Made by a program: the position numbers and the translations under genes. A stretch of DNA of 64,000 nt from Doris montereyensis (taxonomy: Eukaryota > Mollusca > Gastropoda > Nudibranchia > Dorididae): positions 190,001 through 254,000 of the forward strand of contig JAXRKP010000613.1 of the NCBI GenBank assembly GCA_037039925.1, in the 5' to 3' direction. Positions 26,100 to 38,791 of this stretch are shown one piece after another; within the stretch, counting starts at the first letter, position 1, and each line of letters opens with the position of its first letter. Under the pieces are notes generated by a model that was not told where the DNA came from, made no database searches, and saw only the letters and a list, made by a program, of their open reading frames with translations.

Positions 26100-26225
26100 T
26101 TTTGTTTATTTGGAATTTACCTCATCCACCATATGCAGTGAATTCGGGGTGAATCAAGAGGCAACTGAAACAGCATGATAAAGACGTGAAAGAGTGAAAG
26201 GAAAGAAATAGGACCTATCAATGGC
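26100..26225 (-). repeat. Family B dispersed repeat
   Basis: Contains CTCATCCACCATATGCAGTG, GGGGTGAATCAAGAGGCAAC and GAAAGGAAAGAAATAGGACC, matching the unit near 17275-18095, 32872-32985 and 48925-49050. Confidence 0.65.
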
Positions 26226-26380
26226 ACCCTCAAATACCCATGACATCGGTTTTCATTTCGTTGAAATTCACAGCATCCACCCTGTAGTGTATGGTGGCGA
26301 TGTAGAGAGAAAATCACAAAGGAAACACAGTCAAATTTCTATCGTTAGAAATAAAAATAGACTTGAAATCATTGATATAG

Positions 26381-26640
<260 letters not shown>

Positions 26641-27084
26641 AAAAGAGTAGCAACTCCAAGTTTAAGGGTAACAGTAGTTAAAGACCTTGGACTCTTTCAT
26701 GTCCTGCATAATATGAGAGAACAATATGAGTATTCTGTGAGAGCTGGCTGTGACAAGATTATGTAATGACATCAAATTGAAAACTGGGCTCATTTTGGGA
26801 CCATGGAATGATGGTACGGTAAAATTGTTTACGAAAGATATCTAAATAAAAATTAAACCCTGTGAATAAATGATGCAAATGGTCGCTGTTAACCTGGGGA
26901 ATGTAAGCTTTGTAGTGATAATCTTTGGTGATTATTCTTTTCCTTTCTCCCACAGGGCATTTAAATTAAACTGTGGGTAGTCATCAACGTGAAAGGAGGA
27001 GAATCCCAATTTCTTGGAAGTCAAGCAGGCTACCCACTTGTTATGGGGGGAATAGAGAAGTTGTGGGGTGGAAAGGGGGAAAGG

Positions 27085-27275
<191 letters not shown>

Positions 27276-27587
27276 TTTAACACAGAGATAAAGCAGTAGT
27301 CAAAAAGCAACTCTCTTCTATGCTTATATAATTATATGTATGTGGAAATCATACTGAGCTTCAATAAGTTTCTGCACAGAAAAATATCCCCATGGCCCAG
27401 GCACAAAAGACTTTAAAACCAGGAAAAAGAAGACAGTAAAATACATTATAAATAGAATGTCTGCCACTTCTCAGCTCTTGTGAAATATATATATGTAAAA
27501 TAAAAATAAAAATTCACAAAAAGATCGCATCCATTATTGCATCACAGGAATTAGACAACCATTTGTAGAATATGAAATTAACTACTT

Positions 27588-27784
27588 TCAGGAATCTTTG
27601 ATTGGGAACATCAGGACTTTGGACTGCATGAAGCGGAGGTTTGGAATCTTCCTGAGGATGCTCTTCGCCTCAGTACTAAGCTCCTTCTCTGTCGAGCCCT
27701 GCCTGGCCATACCGCTCTTCTGAAGGATTTCCGCAAAGGGTTCAAACGATGACAGTCCAGAGTTAAAATTGTCCGCCTTGAAGA
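27588..27784 (-). CDS. AFTPH: Aftiphilin exon 6 (C-terminus)
   Basis: 197 nt including TGA. Continues LKV/FKADNFNSGLSSFEPF and ends ILRKIPNLRFMQSKVLMFPI then KDS. The I..LP.L.FM..KVLMFP ending is typical of the family. Frame intact. The 3' UTR extends leftward; its end was not identified. Confidence 0.92.
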
Positions 27785-28639
27785 CTGAATAAAACAAAAA
27801 CCAAAAACCCACATGTAGACACACCACCAGCATGATGGAAAAATAGAATCATTTCATGGCAAAAAGAAAAGAAAAAGGCAGTTAACATATTTTTCTTATT
27901 ATTAACAGTTAATAATTTCTCATTTTAAATTATTACACAATCAAATTGACATTGACAGTATAAAGAAGGGGGAAAAACCCCAACCCCTAATGAATCCTAC
28001 CTTGGATAAAAACACCATAAGCCTGAAAAAGGGGTTCCTCATTGTTAAAAAAATCCCTCATGGATACATATGTACTCATGTAGATCCAGATCTGTACTAC
28101 TACAGTAAAGTAGGTCCAATATTCAGTGTTAAGTAGAGAGTAAATCAAGAGATGATTTCTTATTTAAAATATGACATATAATGTGGCAGTTTGCCACTGC
28201 TTTCCACCATGCCACCCACCCTTACATTTGCTGAGTTTGAATATACTTAGCTGCCCACTTCACTATTTCACTGACAGACAGGAGGGATCATAGTAGCCTA
28301 CAGCAATCCAAACATGATTTTTTTTAGCAGATTCTACGGAGTTGTCTGGGAGACTTTCAAAAAGTCTAGGCCGGATTGATGCCATTATTTTTCCATTTCA
28401 AAAGTATATCCTGAATTCATAGATGTTATGTTAATTGGACATTGAAACAACACTACTACTGTGCTTAAAATCTTTTAAATTTTTTATATTGGAAGTTGAG
28501 GTGTGGAAGCTAGAATCAACAGTGATGTCTTCACGAAAATGGTAGACTGAGGGAACTGAGTCAATCAGTGATGAGTTCAAATTTGAAGTTTCTAGGAAGA
28601 ATATTCAGAGAGACTATTTTTTAGAGTGCTACAAGCCCA

Positions 28640-28900
28640 GATCTGAGTGGTTAGGCTGCCTTACTTGAGGTCATTAGGTCCCGGGTTCGAATCCTAGCAA
28701 AGCTAGGCCTGCCGCTGCGTTCCTTGTTAAAGACACTTTTATCAAGCATTTTCCCACTTAACCCAGGTGCAAACGGGTATAAATACCATAGACCTGGAGC
28801 GTATCCCACTTTCAATAGCGTGAAGCAAAACAGGTGACAATAATCACCTCCTGGCCAGAAGGATAGTCTGACGAGGTTTTTTTTACTCCCAAACTAGTGC
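28640..28900 (+). repeat. tRNA-derived SINE, family D
   Basis: The head resembles a tRNA: GATCTGAGTGGTTAGGCTGC (A-box-like) and GGTCCCGGGTTCGAATCCTA (B box). The body has CTTGTTAAAGACACTTTTAT and AACCCAGGTGCAAACGGGTA. A diverged minus copy lies at about 29175-29340 (CCCATTTGCACCTGGGTAGA, CTAGCTTTGCTAGGAATTTT). Both are in an aftiphilin intron. Confidence 0.75.
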
Positions 28901-29174
28901 TTACACCAGGATGCCACCAGGTGAATTTAAAAAGCCTGAAAATATGCATATTTCATTCGAATCGACATTTAAACCTCAATTATAAATGGTATATATTATT
29001 TAGTATTACATAATTACTATTGAGAGCACGTCCTTTCCAATTTCAAACTTTCGAGAGCTTTAAAGTCTTTGTTGAGTTCCTGTGCAAGTGACACAGTTTT
29101 AGGGGCAAGAGAAAGAGGTAGGGAATGCTGTGCTATGAAAGCTATGATCATGGATTCTTGGTGTGACTGTTTAT

Positions 29175-29340
29175 CAGCTATACTGACAATTGGCGGTTTA
29201 ATAAACCCATTTGCACCTGGGTAGAGTGGGGAAAATGTGTATTTGAATGTCGTTCCCAAGGAACACAACTTCAGACCTAGCTTTGCTAGGAATTTTCGAG
29301 GATAAGAAAAGTATAATTTGAGTTTATATACCCTCCTCCG
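29175..29340 (-). repeat. SINE family D remnant
   Basis: Reverse-complement remnant of the element at 28640-28900. It overlaps a 119-codon minus-strand open frame that I regard as fortuitous. Confidence 0.6.
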
Positions 29341-30698
29341 CCATAAAACAATAAAATAAATACAAAACAACAACAAGAATCAGAACAGAACAAAACAAAG
29401 TGTCATAAAATGACATTATAACGGCACAACTGCAGAAGTTGGAAGTTAGATTCTGGCTGGTGGCCAGAGGTTTTTCTGTTTATTCATTTATAATTGTCTC
29501 CCCTTCACCCCTATTAAGCTTCAATATCTATTCCATGTCCTTATTCGTCACTGAAATCTTGCGGTATCATATTTTTTCTCTGTTCTGCATTCATTTTTGG
29601 AACGTGGGGAATGAACGAAACAACAAGTCAAAATTCTCCAAATATTTGTAAACGAATGCCTGAGACACATTTGTGGGCATCCATTGGCCAAAAACAATTA
29701 TGGGGCACAGAACAGGGGAGGAGAAGGCATTTTTGAAAGAGAAATTGCAAGAAGAAATGACGTTGGAAAAACACAGGCGAGCATGACAAGACGAGTTTTC
29801 CATGGGGAAAAGAAAGAGGGGTCGACCTAGAGGCACATGGAAACCAGAGATGGAGACAGAGAGATGAGAAGTCACAGGTATTCTTGTCTTGACTTCAAAA
29901 CTGGAAACAAATGCTAGAGATATATAGCTCTGGAAAGTTGCTGTCCCCTACCCAAGGAACGATGGGTGATATGTAAATTCAATACTGGACTGCCGAATGA
30001 GAACCCCTAAAATCTGAGCAAATAACCAAACATCGTACAGTAGTCGCAATGGAATTGAATACTACGAATACTACGATCGGTGACAGTTGATTCACACACT
30101 CGCTGACACTGAAAGAGAGTAAGGTTGTGGGGCGGGGCTTAATATTCACAGACCACGAGTGATTGGGTCTCGAGGTCGAGTGTACGTAGTCAGAGGGTTT
30201 GTATTGAGCATGATAATTATTGATAGATCTAGGTCTACCTTTACGCTGTCACTTCTTTTACAAAGCTGAGAAAAACCAAAGAAATATTTTCCGAAAATTT
30301 GTATGACTTCTGATCTGTTTTCCGAGAAGGCAAATAAAAAAACAAAACAAAAAACACCTGAAGAAACGAAAAACAAAAGTGAACAAGTAATCAATATGTT
30401 ACACTTACAGAACAATGTAAACCTGTCACACTAGTGTGCATGACACTCAAGGGACGTAATAAAAAAACATCTTTTACCTTTAAAGAGTTATCTCCCAGTA
30501 AATCCGCATGAACACACGGTACACATTTACAAACGCACGATTTTCTCAGCACCCAAAGAGTGTGAGTTTATCCAGCGATCACTGTATCATCCTATTTAGG
30601 CCATTACAATAGAAAGTGATCAATTGGTACTCCCTGAAATGTTTTACCTTAGATCTGAAAGCAAGGATTCAACAAGAAAGAAGACGTTAAATGCCTAC

Positions 30699-30756
30699 CT
30701 TTCAGGGGATCAGTGAGTCCACTTGAACTCCAGTCAAAATCCACGGGTGGAATGTC
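30699..30756 (-). CDS. AFTPH: Aftiphilin exon 5
   Basis: 58 nt encoding DIPPVDFDWSSSGLTDPLK plus one base. The FDWSSSGL(T)NPL motif is diagnostic for aftiphilin. It runs from acceptor CTCTTTCAG to donor GTAGGC, phase 0 to 1, and matches exon 6. Confidence 0.93.
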
Positions 30757-32122
30757 CTGAAAGAGATCACACATACATTCATCAAAGTTCACATCAGTGT
30801 CACTGTCAATCATCCATAAAGTACAAAGTGATAGTGCATGCTAGAAACAGAATTCATCCCGGTTTCATACAATTGATTAAAATTCAGCATCGCAAACAGT
30901 AGTAATAGTAGTAGTAATATTAATGGTAGTAGTAGTAACACATGTAGTAGTAGTAGTAACACATGTAGTAGTAGTAGTAATAGTGGTGGTGGTATTGTGG
31001 TCGGTTGGCACAGTATTGGTAGTGGTGAGTACCTACTTCTTGTCTTTCCTTTCCCATCTGCAGACTACTTTTCATTCTTGTATTTTTCCACTGAAACCAC
31101 CCTCAGATCACCACATACGTAGGTGGACGGGGAAACTTCAAAGAAACAAAGTAGGCCTACTAGTGTGGAGATAGCAATGACAGTACACTACACATTCGTC
31201 TTAGTTCCATTATCCAAGAATTACATAACATGAGAGAGGATTGGTGAATTGTACATGGGGATGAAACATGATACACAGGGCACTGATGCTTTTGTGTGTG
31301 TTTGACTTGTGTGATCTTTAACCAAGTAAAACTAGATTCTAATTATTTTATCTGTTTTCATCACTTTGGGTTCGGCGAAGGAGTGGTGATGCACGGGAGG
31401 CCTAGTGAGCGGTATACCGAATTGACATTTTACAATAGTTATTAAGGAATGTCGACGCCAAATCATTTGCAGATCATGAAACACCTTATTTTTGAATTGA
31501 GTAATTTCACTGTTTTTGTATACTGTCTGATCTGTACCAAGGTGAAAAGGAGATGATAAGCAAAAATGGCGGTATAGCGGGAGGCTGCATAGTGAGCTTT
31601 GAGTGTATTTGATGACCCAAACCCATCAAGTGTGACGAATTCTACTAGATCTTCACTTGGATTTTTCTGAATCAAATTTTACAAGGAAAGCCTTGAAAAA
31701 ATTCTCTGTCTAGCAGATAGAGAGAGTTTACAATCAGCAGCTATTTATTACAGCTGTGAGACATGGCTCCATGAAACACCTTCATGATTTTTGAATCTGT
31801 GAAAAAAGACGCCCGTCTTGACAACTTTCACAAGTTGGGTGTCTGTTAAAAGTCACGTTGTTAGCTGGTCCGTGAGTGTTGTTGTACAAGCCTTCTCACG
31901 TGGGGCCAACTTATACAGAAAAAACTTCTGTCTCCTGAGATAGCGTGTCGGTAGGTGTACTACATGTGGTGATGAGTGTGGAGGGACTAGGCGGTGTGTT
32001 CTAAGACCACTGCTACTACTGTACTGTAAAATACTGTAAGGTACCTAATGAGGGTGTGGCTCTTTTAACAGTAACAGGATTTAATCTAAATCCAATCTTA
32101 TATCATATTTCACATGCTTTAC

Positions 32123-32305
32123 CTGGACTTGTTCCTTTTGAGATTCTTCTGGCTTACTTGTGTCCAAAAGGGGCGGCTCGACACTTTTCAGGTTCTGTTT
32201 CTGATCTCGGGCTGGCTAGATCCACCTCTGATGGGTTCTAATATTCCAAGGCCAGAAGCAAAGAAGGGCACAACTTGAACTTTTATTTTTTTTCTGGCTG
32301 AATAA
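32123..32305 (-). CDS. AFTPH: Aftiphilin exon 4, frame broken three times
   Basis: 183 nt between TTTTAATAG and CAG/GTAAAG. Conserved blocks appear in successive frames: LFSQKK, then VVPFFASGLGILEP, then SEVDLASPRSETEP, then LKSVEPPLLDTSKPEESQKE. Vertebrate aftiphilin has the same order (LFTGQKK, VP.YAAGLGMLEP, then a Pro/Glu linker). Each step moves the frame by +1, so three steps cancel and the exon still joins phase 0 to phase 0. The first break is at an A8 run. A second partial copy of the start of this exon lies upstream at 32408-32445. Confidence 0.75.
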
Positions 32306-32399
32306 CTATTAAAATAAAAACAAAATATGCAAGATCAGTTCCAATACATATATAGAGGTAACTCAAAGTTTACCTGAAAAATGTCCAAAATATAAGGAT

Positions 32400-32460
32400 A
32401 TATATCCAAGGCCAGAAGCAAAGAAGGGCACAGCTTGTTTTTTTATGAATTTATAAAAAC
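32400..32460 (-). pseudogene. AFTPH: Partial second copy of aftiphilin exon 4
   Basis: The minus strand reads AAACAAGCTGTGCCCTTCTT and continues through GCTTCTGGCCTTGGA, nearly identical to 32246-32275. The translation KKQAVPFFASGLG is in one frame, unlike the main copy. After GLG the sequence diverges into AT-rich repeat and lacks the rest of the exon. It is either a local duplication of the exon start or an assembly artefact joining two alleles. Confidence 0.6.
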
Positions 32461-32871
32461 AAAATAATATATATATATATAATCAAATAAAAATGTAATA
32501 TATATATATATATATATATATATGTAAAATGACTTATTAAAGAGCAGCAACATAACACTAATTCCCTATGTGAGCCCTTCAGAGAGTTTAAAATTATAAA
32601 GAAATTAGCACCTTGCTTTGTGTGAAGTCTTGACAGGAATACTTAAAAAATCAGTAGATTATCATATATTAATCCATATGTGTAAAACTTCATGTAATTG
32701 CATATTAGCACATTATTTTTTGTGCATATATGGAAATGGTATTAATTTATAAGTTAACGGTAAGGACCCACACATAAAAGAAAACAAAGTGCATGTAAAC
32801 AGAAAACTCTTCGACCACTGTAATTATAACTCCCTAATATTTTGATCTTAATTAGATTTTGAATTTCATTT

Positions 32872-32985
32872 TCTTCAATTTTACTTTTGTCCATCATATA
32901 CATTGATGCCAGGGTGAACTAAGAAGAAACAGCAAGATGACATATAAATAAAATAGGGAAAGGAAAGAAGAAGAACCTACTAGGC
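32872..32985 (-). repeat. Family B dispersed repeat
   Basis: Contains TTTTGTCCATCATATACATT, CAGGGTGAACTAAGAAGAAA and GGGAAAGGAAAGAAGAAGAA in the family B order. Lies in the intron between aftiphilin exons 4 and 3. Confidence 0.55.
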
Positions 32986-34191
32986 GCCCACAAATCATAT
33001 TAGCTTCACTTCCTTAGTTCCAAGTCAAGCCCGAAACTTTCTACCAAGAGGATGTGAATAGCGTTAAAGTAATGCAACCAAGAAAAAAATCAATATTTAT
33101 GTGGTAGTAGTAGAAGGCCGACCCGTAATAATATTATAACACAATACTACTGTACAGGTGCCCGCATTGATCAGGATGCTCTCTATATTTAATTCTTGCA
33201 TTGTATGTGAGTGTGTGTATGTATGTCTGAATGTGTGTGTGAGAGAGAGAGATTGCATCTTTCTTACAGGCCTAGTTGATGTCAGAGAAAGCATGGAGCG
33301 GATATATTAGGCCTGTAGAGGCTGTAACGATTTGAAATAGAGGGCAAGCATAATAATAATACAGGCAAAACCAATCATAAAATCGTAAATGAGGCAAAAT
33401 TTAACACACTAAAAAAACAAACGTAATGATAATGATTACACTTGAATCGTGTGTGTTGTGCATGAGGTAAGAGAAGTAGAAAAGGCAGAAAACCCACAGG
33501 GACTGCACTCCCGGGCAGTCTATCGCAGAATAACCCTAGCCCCCTCCTTTCTATCTCTCTCTCTCTTCTGTGGCCAACTTCAGTCATGTCTCGCACATAA
33601 AATAGTGCCAACGCTTTTCTGTACTCTGCATCATATTTACGTAATTCCGTAGCAGGCGCCAAATTTGGTAATTTTCTGGGCAACACTGCTCTGTATAGCA
33701 CAATCCAATACATGTGAACAAATCGTAGATGCACTGTTCTTTTTCAGAAACAAAATACATGAAAGCAGGAAAAGAGTAGAATGATGATCGACACTCAGTC
33801 GTGTCAACTGAACTAGGCTTATTACTAGCTTGAGTCGATTCGAGAGTACCACCATTTTAGTATCATAATCAGTTCGGCTATTTTATGAAAAGGAGTCGAA
33901 GCACAAGAAGTGCAGCTTGCACTCAATCATTAGATCTACACGTGATCGAACATGATAAACGGTGATTGAGAAGACATGAATTTGATTATATCCAAAATTA
34001 ACGATGCAAACAAACCCCGAGTCTCCAGGAACCAATTATTTTACAGTTCTGACTTTTAAAAACCCAGAAAAGATTCTAATTTTTCCCACAGAGCCGTTTC
34101 ATTGGCCCGTAATCAGCATCGATATTTCGTAAGTTACAGAAAAACCGCAAAACTAAGCAGGTCTGACACAGATACACGCAAGACTACTCAC

Positions 34192-34324
34192 AACATTCTG
34201 TGTGTCAATATGTAACGTATTGTAAACATCCTGGCTGCATTGTGAGGAAGTCCATCCGAAATCTAGGGCGTGGCATGCGTTGACATCTTTCAAACGCTCC
34301 CAAATTCCTACCATTGGGTCTTTA
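34192..34324 (-). CDS. AFTPH: Aftiphilin exon 3 (clathrin-binding-box region)
   Basis: 133 nt. Reads KDPMVGIWERLKDVNACHAL, then DFGWTSSQCSQDVYNTLHID and TQNV. This is the most conserved aftiphilin segment: the vertebrate version has the same W..L.DV..., ALK/DF.W.. and LGIDTRN layout. Acceptor CTATTGCAG and donor GTGAGT are good. No frame break is present. Confidence 0.93.
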
Positions 34325-36087
34325 CTGCAATAGAAGAAAACAACGTAAACATTTACGTTTTAGTTCTATCGCCAACTTCCTGTAAAGAAATCTTTTGATA
34401 TATTGTGACCCTTGATAAAGTAAATATGGTTTGAGCTAGGCTGGAACAACTTTTGAGAAAAAAATAAAGTTTTCACTCCCTGTATTTCTCTTATATTACA
34501 ACCTCAAGGATCTAATCCTTTCACATTCAATTGAATTTTTAAAAACTTTATTCATCCATAAAAGGAAATTTGTGGCGATTAATATTGAATCAGCATTAAT
34601 ATAAAATAGGATTTTAAAAAATAGTAAGTTTTAAGCAATTAATATAAGATTAATATAGGAAATCAATTTAAAAGCCAGTGATTATAAGCAATACTTTTAA
34701 ATTTTAAGAGAGTAAGAGAGCACATTGTGATAAAATAAATATAAAAATCAATGATATATGTGTATAAGTATGTATATATATATATGGATCCATAAAAAAA
34801 CAGTTTAATAAGTGTCTAGTGAAGCTTTTGATGAAAGTTAAAAAAAAGCCTGACACCAGTAGGTAAAAAGAACCTAAGGTGTCTTTCATTTCTTGTTCTG
34901 ATTGAAAGACACATTAATATCGATTTGAAGTGTTCCAAGCACTTGTGAGGAAAAAACAAAGCATTATATGTATTGAGTGATTTTTATAACATGGAAACTT
35001 GTCAACTCTTGCCACCAATAATTTCCAGTCAGCACCGTATCAATTTGGGGGCACGATATTTCAAAACCATAATTAGATAAGATATGAAATAACATTTTAT
35101 GTGTCTGATTACATGCCAGGTTACACAGATCAAAACAAAAAGTGAATTAAGTGCTCAAGTTTGAATTTAAAATCTACTGTGATTCAGCAATGTATACATG
35201 ACCTTTGTATAATGAATTCTTTGATTGTGAGCTGATAATGACATCAGGGACATGAAAATTTGGTGTGGAGTAAACCAAAACGATGCTAAAAGTCCTTAGC
35301 TTTACAAAAATCTTCCAAAAGAATGAGTATGTCATACATCCAAACCAAAGGTCAATACAATTAATATGAATTACCTTCACCCTGCTCTCAACCAAACCTT
35401 TGAAACAAAGCCAAGAATCAGTGTCGTCCTTTCTGAAAACGCACAAATTCTCAATGACTCTTTTAAGTCAATGTAAATTATGAGATTGTCATCATAACGC
35501 ATCATACAGCCGTCAGCAACAGAATGTTTCACGGACCATATTCGAATGAGCTTTGAAGAATGATTATGATTTCTTTCAGTAGCATTTTGTTCATCATAAT
35601 TATTATCTCTACTTAACAGACTGTAGGGGAGCAGAACACATTTAAAGAACGAAAAAAATTGTGTAAGGTAAAAATAAAAACAAATGCATTTAAATTACAC
35701 AATGCACACTAATCGGTTTCAATCACACATGTATATATATTGATAATGAAAGTCACAAGCCGTGTAAGTCTAAAATTAGTAACACCTTTCCCCCCGCTAT
35801 TTTAACATCGGGAAGCCCCTATCTTCGTGTAGTTAGGATTAAGTGGCACAAGAACCAATAGAAAACTGTATAATAACCATGTGAGCAGTCCATGTATTCC
35901 TATCGGGTCTAGTTTTTGACACTTGCATGCCATGTACGTCTGTAAAAATAGATTAAAATACGTAGCATCATTTTCTTTGATTTTCTCAAAACATCCAAAA
36001 TTGGACTTACACGGTTTGTGACTTTTACAGTCGATATTAATGTTGAGAATTAAATTTTTTCTCTCTCTTTCTCCAACTCCAACTCAC

Positions 36088-36323
36088 ATTCTTATTTCTT
36101 TGGTTATGGTCCATGTTTCCTGTTTTGCAGAGGGCAGAACTTTCAGTCCCATTGACACTACTGCATCCAGACCATGCATATCGTCCTTCTCAGTAGCGCG
36201 ATCGTCTTTATCCTGACCAGTGTTGTCATTTTTATGATTTTCCCTTTCAAACTGATTGAAATCCATTTGATGATCAGCAGGGAAACTAGATGAAATGGCC
36301 TTCTCCAACTTCGATAAACCTTG
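36088..36323 (-). CDS. AFTPH: Aftiphilin exon 2
   Basis: 236 nt. It starts in phase 0 after TTATAG and reads QGLSKLEKAISSSFPADHQM, then a charged stretch and ETWTITKEIR, ending in phase 2 at a GTGAGT donor. The LSKLEKAISSSFP segment is the expected sequence just before the clathrin-binding-box region. Splice phases match exon 1 (0) and exon 3 (one base needed). Confidence 0.8.
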
Positions 36324-36982
36324 CTATAATTATAATAATAAGGATCAGAAAGAAAAGGGAAAGAATGACATTGAATGAATGAAATATAGGCGTCTGCAGA
36401 CTATAGCAGAGAGAGAAAATTGCTCATCTCTCAGGCATTTAATAAACAGCATTAACCATTCAGTTTTCTTGACAGATAGGCACGTTTCATTGTCTTTACT
36501 GACAGAGTACTTAGTTTCAATTTTCAGGCTCCTCGTAATTTTATTTATAATCTTAAATTTACCGAAAGCATTCAACACAAACCTATATGGACGCACATTT
36601 CATTTCAATCACTACTCTCTCCATTTGTCTTGCAATAAAAAACCCCAATGCAAACTAGTAAAGACTCCTTGAATAAAGTAACTTTTTGCTTTTGAGTTAT
36701 AAATGACCCAAACGTTTGTCTCATCTTAACTCCAGCAAGTAGGACAGGCTGTCAAACATAAATAGTCCCATTATCAAACATTAATAGTCATTCCACTCAA
36801 TTTACCCTCGTACATGACAGTAGAATGTAAGCAGAAAGTAAGCAGTAGCAGTAAAGACATAAAAAATAGAATAAAATTCATCCCTTAAAAATTGAAAATT
36901 AGCGTTACTGTATTTCAATTAAAAAACCATGCAACAGATTCAGTAATAGAATTTTATTTAGAAAATGAAGAATTGGACAAAC

Positions 36983-38791
36983 CTGAGAGGATGTCATCAC
37001 AGACGAACTACTGGCTGGAGATTGGAACTCGCCCCTCGTCGACATGTGCGACTTCCTCAGAAGTAGCTGCTTTTGGCGCTGATGACTCGTTGAAATCTGC
37101 CCAGTCAGCGTCATCAGCATGGCTCTGGTTCTTGCTTCCAAAGTCGCCAAACTGGTCCTCGCTTTCCGTCGTCTTAGGTGGATCGTCTGCCGTTTTGAAC
37201 CCCCAGTCTTCCTCTCCATCTTCACCATTGTCATCGCAGGATGATGGTGATTTACCCACGTCAGTCTGAGCGTCAAATGTTTTCTTATTATCATCAAAGT
37301 TTTTGTGATCTTCTTCCTCTTCTCCTTCCACCTCGTCTTCACAAGTGCTCGTTCTGAATGATATGGGCACCACATCCTCATTCGAAACACTCTCCTTCAC
37401 CTTATCCGAGGTGAAATCAGAAAAATCACCAAAATCATCATCATCATCACTTTTGTGAGTGATTGGCACATCTACATTGTCTGAATGATTGCTAGTTACA
37501 TTCATAGATTGAGCAAAGTTGGAACTTGATCTCTTTTCATTTAGTACCTCGAAATCCGAATTAGATGTTGGTATTGACTGTTTTTCAGAACTGCTGTTTT
37601 TAACTTCTTCTCCACAATCTAATCCGATATTTTCAATGTCTCTCCCATCACCGCTATCAGATTTGCTATTTTCAACGTCTTCCCCATTACCGCTATTGGA
37701 TTTGATATTTTCAACGTCTTCCCCATCACCGCTATCAGATTTGATATTTTCACCGTCTTCTCCATCACCGCTATCGGATTTGATATTTTCAACGTCACAC
37801 CCATCGTCTGATCCGATGTTTTCAACATTTTCGACTTCGCCACTACCTGATATGACATTTTCAACTTCTTCTGCTGTTTGATGTGAGCTGTTTTGGTCAT
37901 TACTAGAGATATCACACGAATCTTCGATATCATGTTCAGAAGGCTCACAGACAGTATTCATAGATTCTATATTCTCAGACTTAACAGCTGCACTATGTAA
38001 ATCAAATTCATCATGGTTTGCTGTGGTGACATCCACTTCGCCGGAGGGTTGATCAATTTGGTTGGAGGGTTGAAAGTTTTACCATTTGATCCCACTGATA
38101 CTCCCTTTACCTGGTTCTCTGGAGAGAGCTGGACGACATCACTTGGTGCTGAAGAAAAGTCGGCCCAGTCGTCCACTTCTGCTTGCTGCGACTGTAAATC
38201 TTTAATTTCTGACGAATTGAAATCACATTTTTCCTTATCACTATCACAAGACTCGGATACAATGTTTTCTTCAGTACTGGAATTGTCACGAAGTTCAAAT
38301 GAATGATTTGATATGGGTGCAGCAACATGAGATGAAGAATCAACAACTGCATTTGATGATATTGTTTTATTCAGTTTAACAATGTCATCAGCGGATATCT
38401 CAGTCTTCACAACATGATTCTCCTCTGTTGTGTTTTCAAATTTTGACTCGGAGGCCACAGAATTTGATTCGTCGGTGGAGATCCCTGGAGGGCAAGCCTC
38501 AAACTGTGTAAGACTTCCTTGTTTTCCATTACAAATTATATCAGGTAAATTTGATTCATCATCTAGATTTGTTATGGATTTTGGTGTTTGCATCACAGGA
38601 ACATTCTTTGCCCCATTGTCAGCGGCATCCTGTTGACCAGAACGTTCTTGAAAATGATGATTGTCATCCTCAGAATCAGATTCTCTTCCAGCATTTATGG
38701 GTGCGGAACTTGTGAAACAGCCAAAATCGTCATCATCAAACTCTCCTTCGTCAGAGGATGGCAGGGGCGGTGGTGTGGTAGCCATTAGGTT
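36983..38791 (-). CDS. AFTPH: Aftiphilin exon 1 (N-terminal, acidic disordered); ATG at 38783-38785
   Basis: The start ATG follows an acceptor (TTTCAACAG) by six bases, so a leader exon lies upstream. The product begins MATTPPPLPSSDEGEFDDDD then FGCF, the typical aftiphilin acidic start. Further acidic-Phe motifs are DDDFGDFSDF (near 37430), QFGDFGS (near 37140) and DADWADF (near 37105), candidates for AP-1/GGA ear binding. A Ser/Asp/Gly repeat occupies about 37640-37870. Two frame breaks are seen. An A4 run at 38077-38080 appears one base short. A G4 run (CCCC on plus, 37032-37035) appears one base long, after which the frame reads EFQSPASSSSVMTSSQ to the donor at 36981-36982. The total is 1803 nt from the ATG, an exact multiple of three, so the two breaks cancel. 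Confidence 0.88.
37640..37870 (-). repeat. AFTPH: 39-bp coding repeat in aftiphilin
   Basis: Five to six copies of a 13-residue unit, ENIKSDSGDGEDV, in the disordered N-terminal part. The 39-bp spacing keeps the frame. Confidence 0.85.

Larger units (their letters stand above)
27588..38791 (-). other. AFTPH: Gene span: aftiphilin (six coding exons)
   Basis: Aftiphilin is an adaptor at the trans-Golgi network and endosomes that binds clathrin and the AP-1/GGA ear domains, usually with p200 and gamma-synergin. The predicted product is about 870 residues, close to the roughly 900 of vertebrate orthologues. An acidic, disordered N-terminal exon carries FGDF/WADF peptides. Short C-terminal exons hold the conserved clathrin-binding-box region (IWERLKDV...HIDTQNV), the GLGILEP and DFDWSSSGL motifs, and the ending FMQSKVLMFP. 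All splice sites are GT-AG and their phases agree: 0, 2, 0, 0 and 1. Five one-base frame breaks occur (two in exon 1, three in exon 4); each exon stays compatible with its neighbours, so I read them as assembly indels. The leader exon and promoter were not located. Confidence 0.88.

Noticed and set aside
28660..28740. tRNA gene
   Set aside because: Has A- and B-box-like sequence but no acceptor stem; it continues into a SINE body shared with another copy.
33375..33734. 119-codon minus-strand open frame
   Set aside because: Composition and lack of motifs or splice context suggest chance in an intron.
35174..35446. Extra aftiphilin exon between exons 2 and 3
   Set aside because: A weak acceptor and the peptide KDDTDSWLCFKGL look tempting, but no donor gives a phase compatible with exon 3, and exons 2 and 3 join directly in phase.
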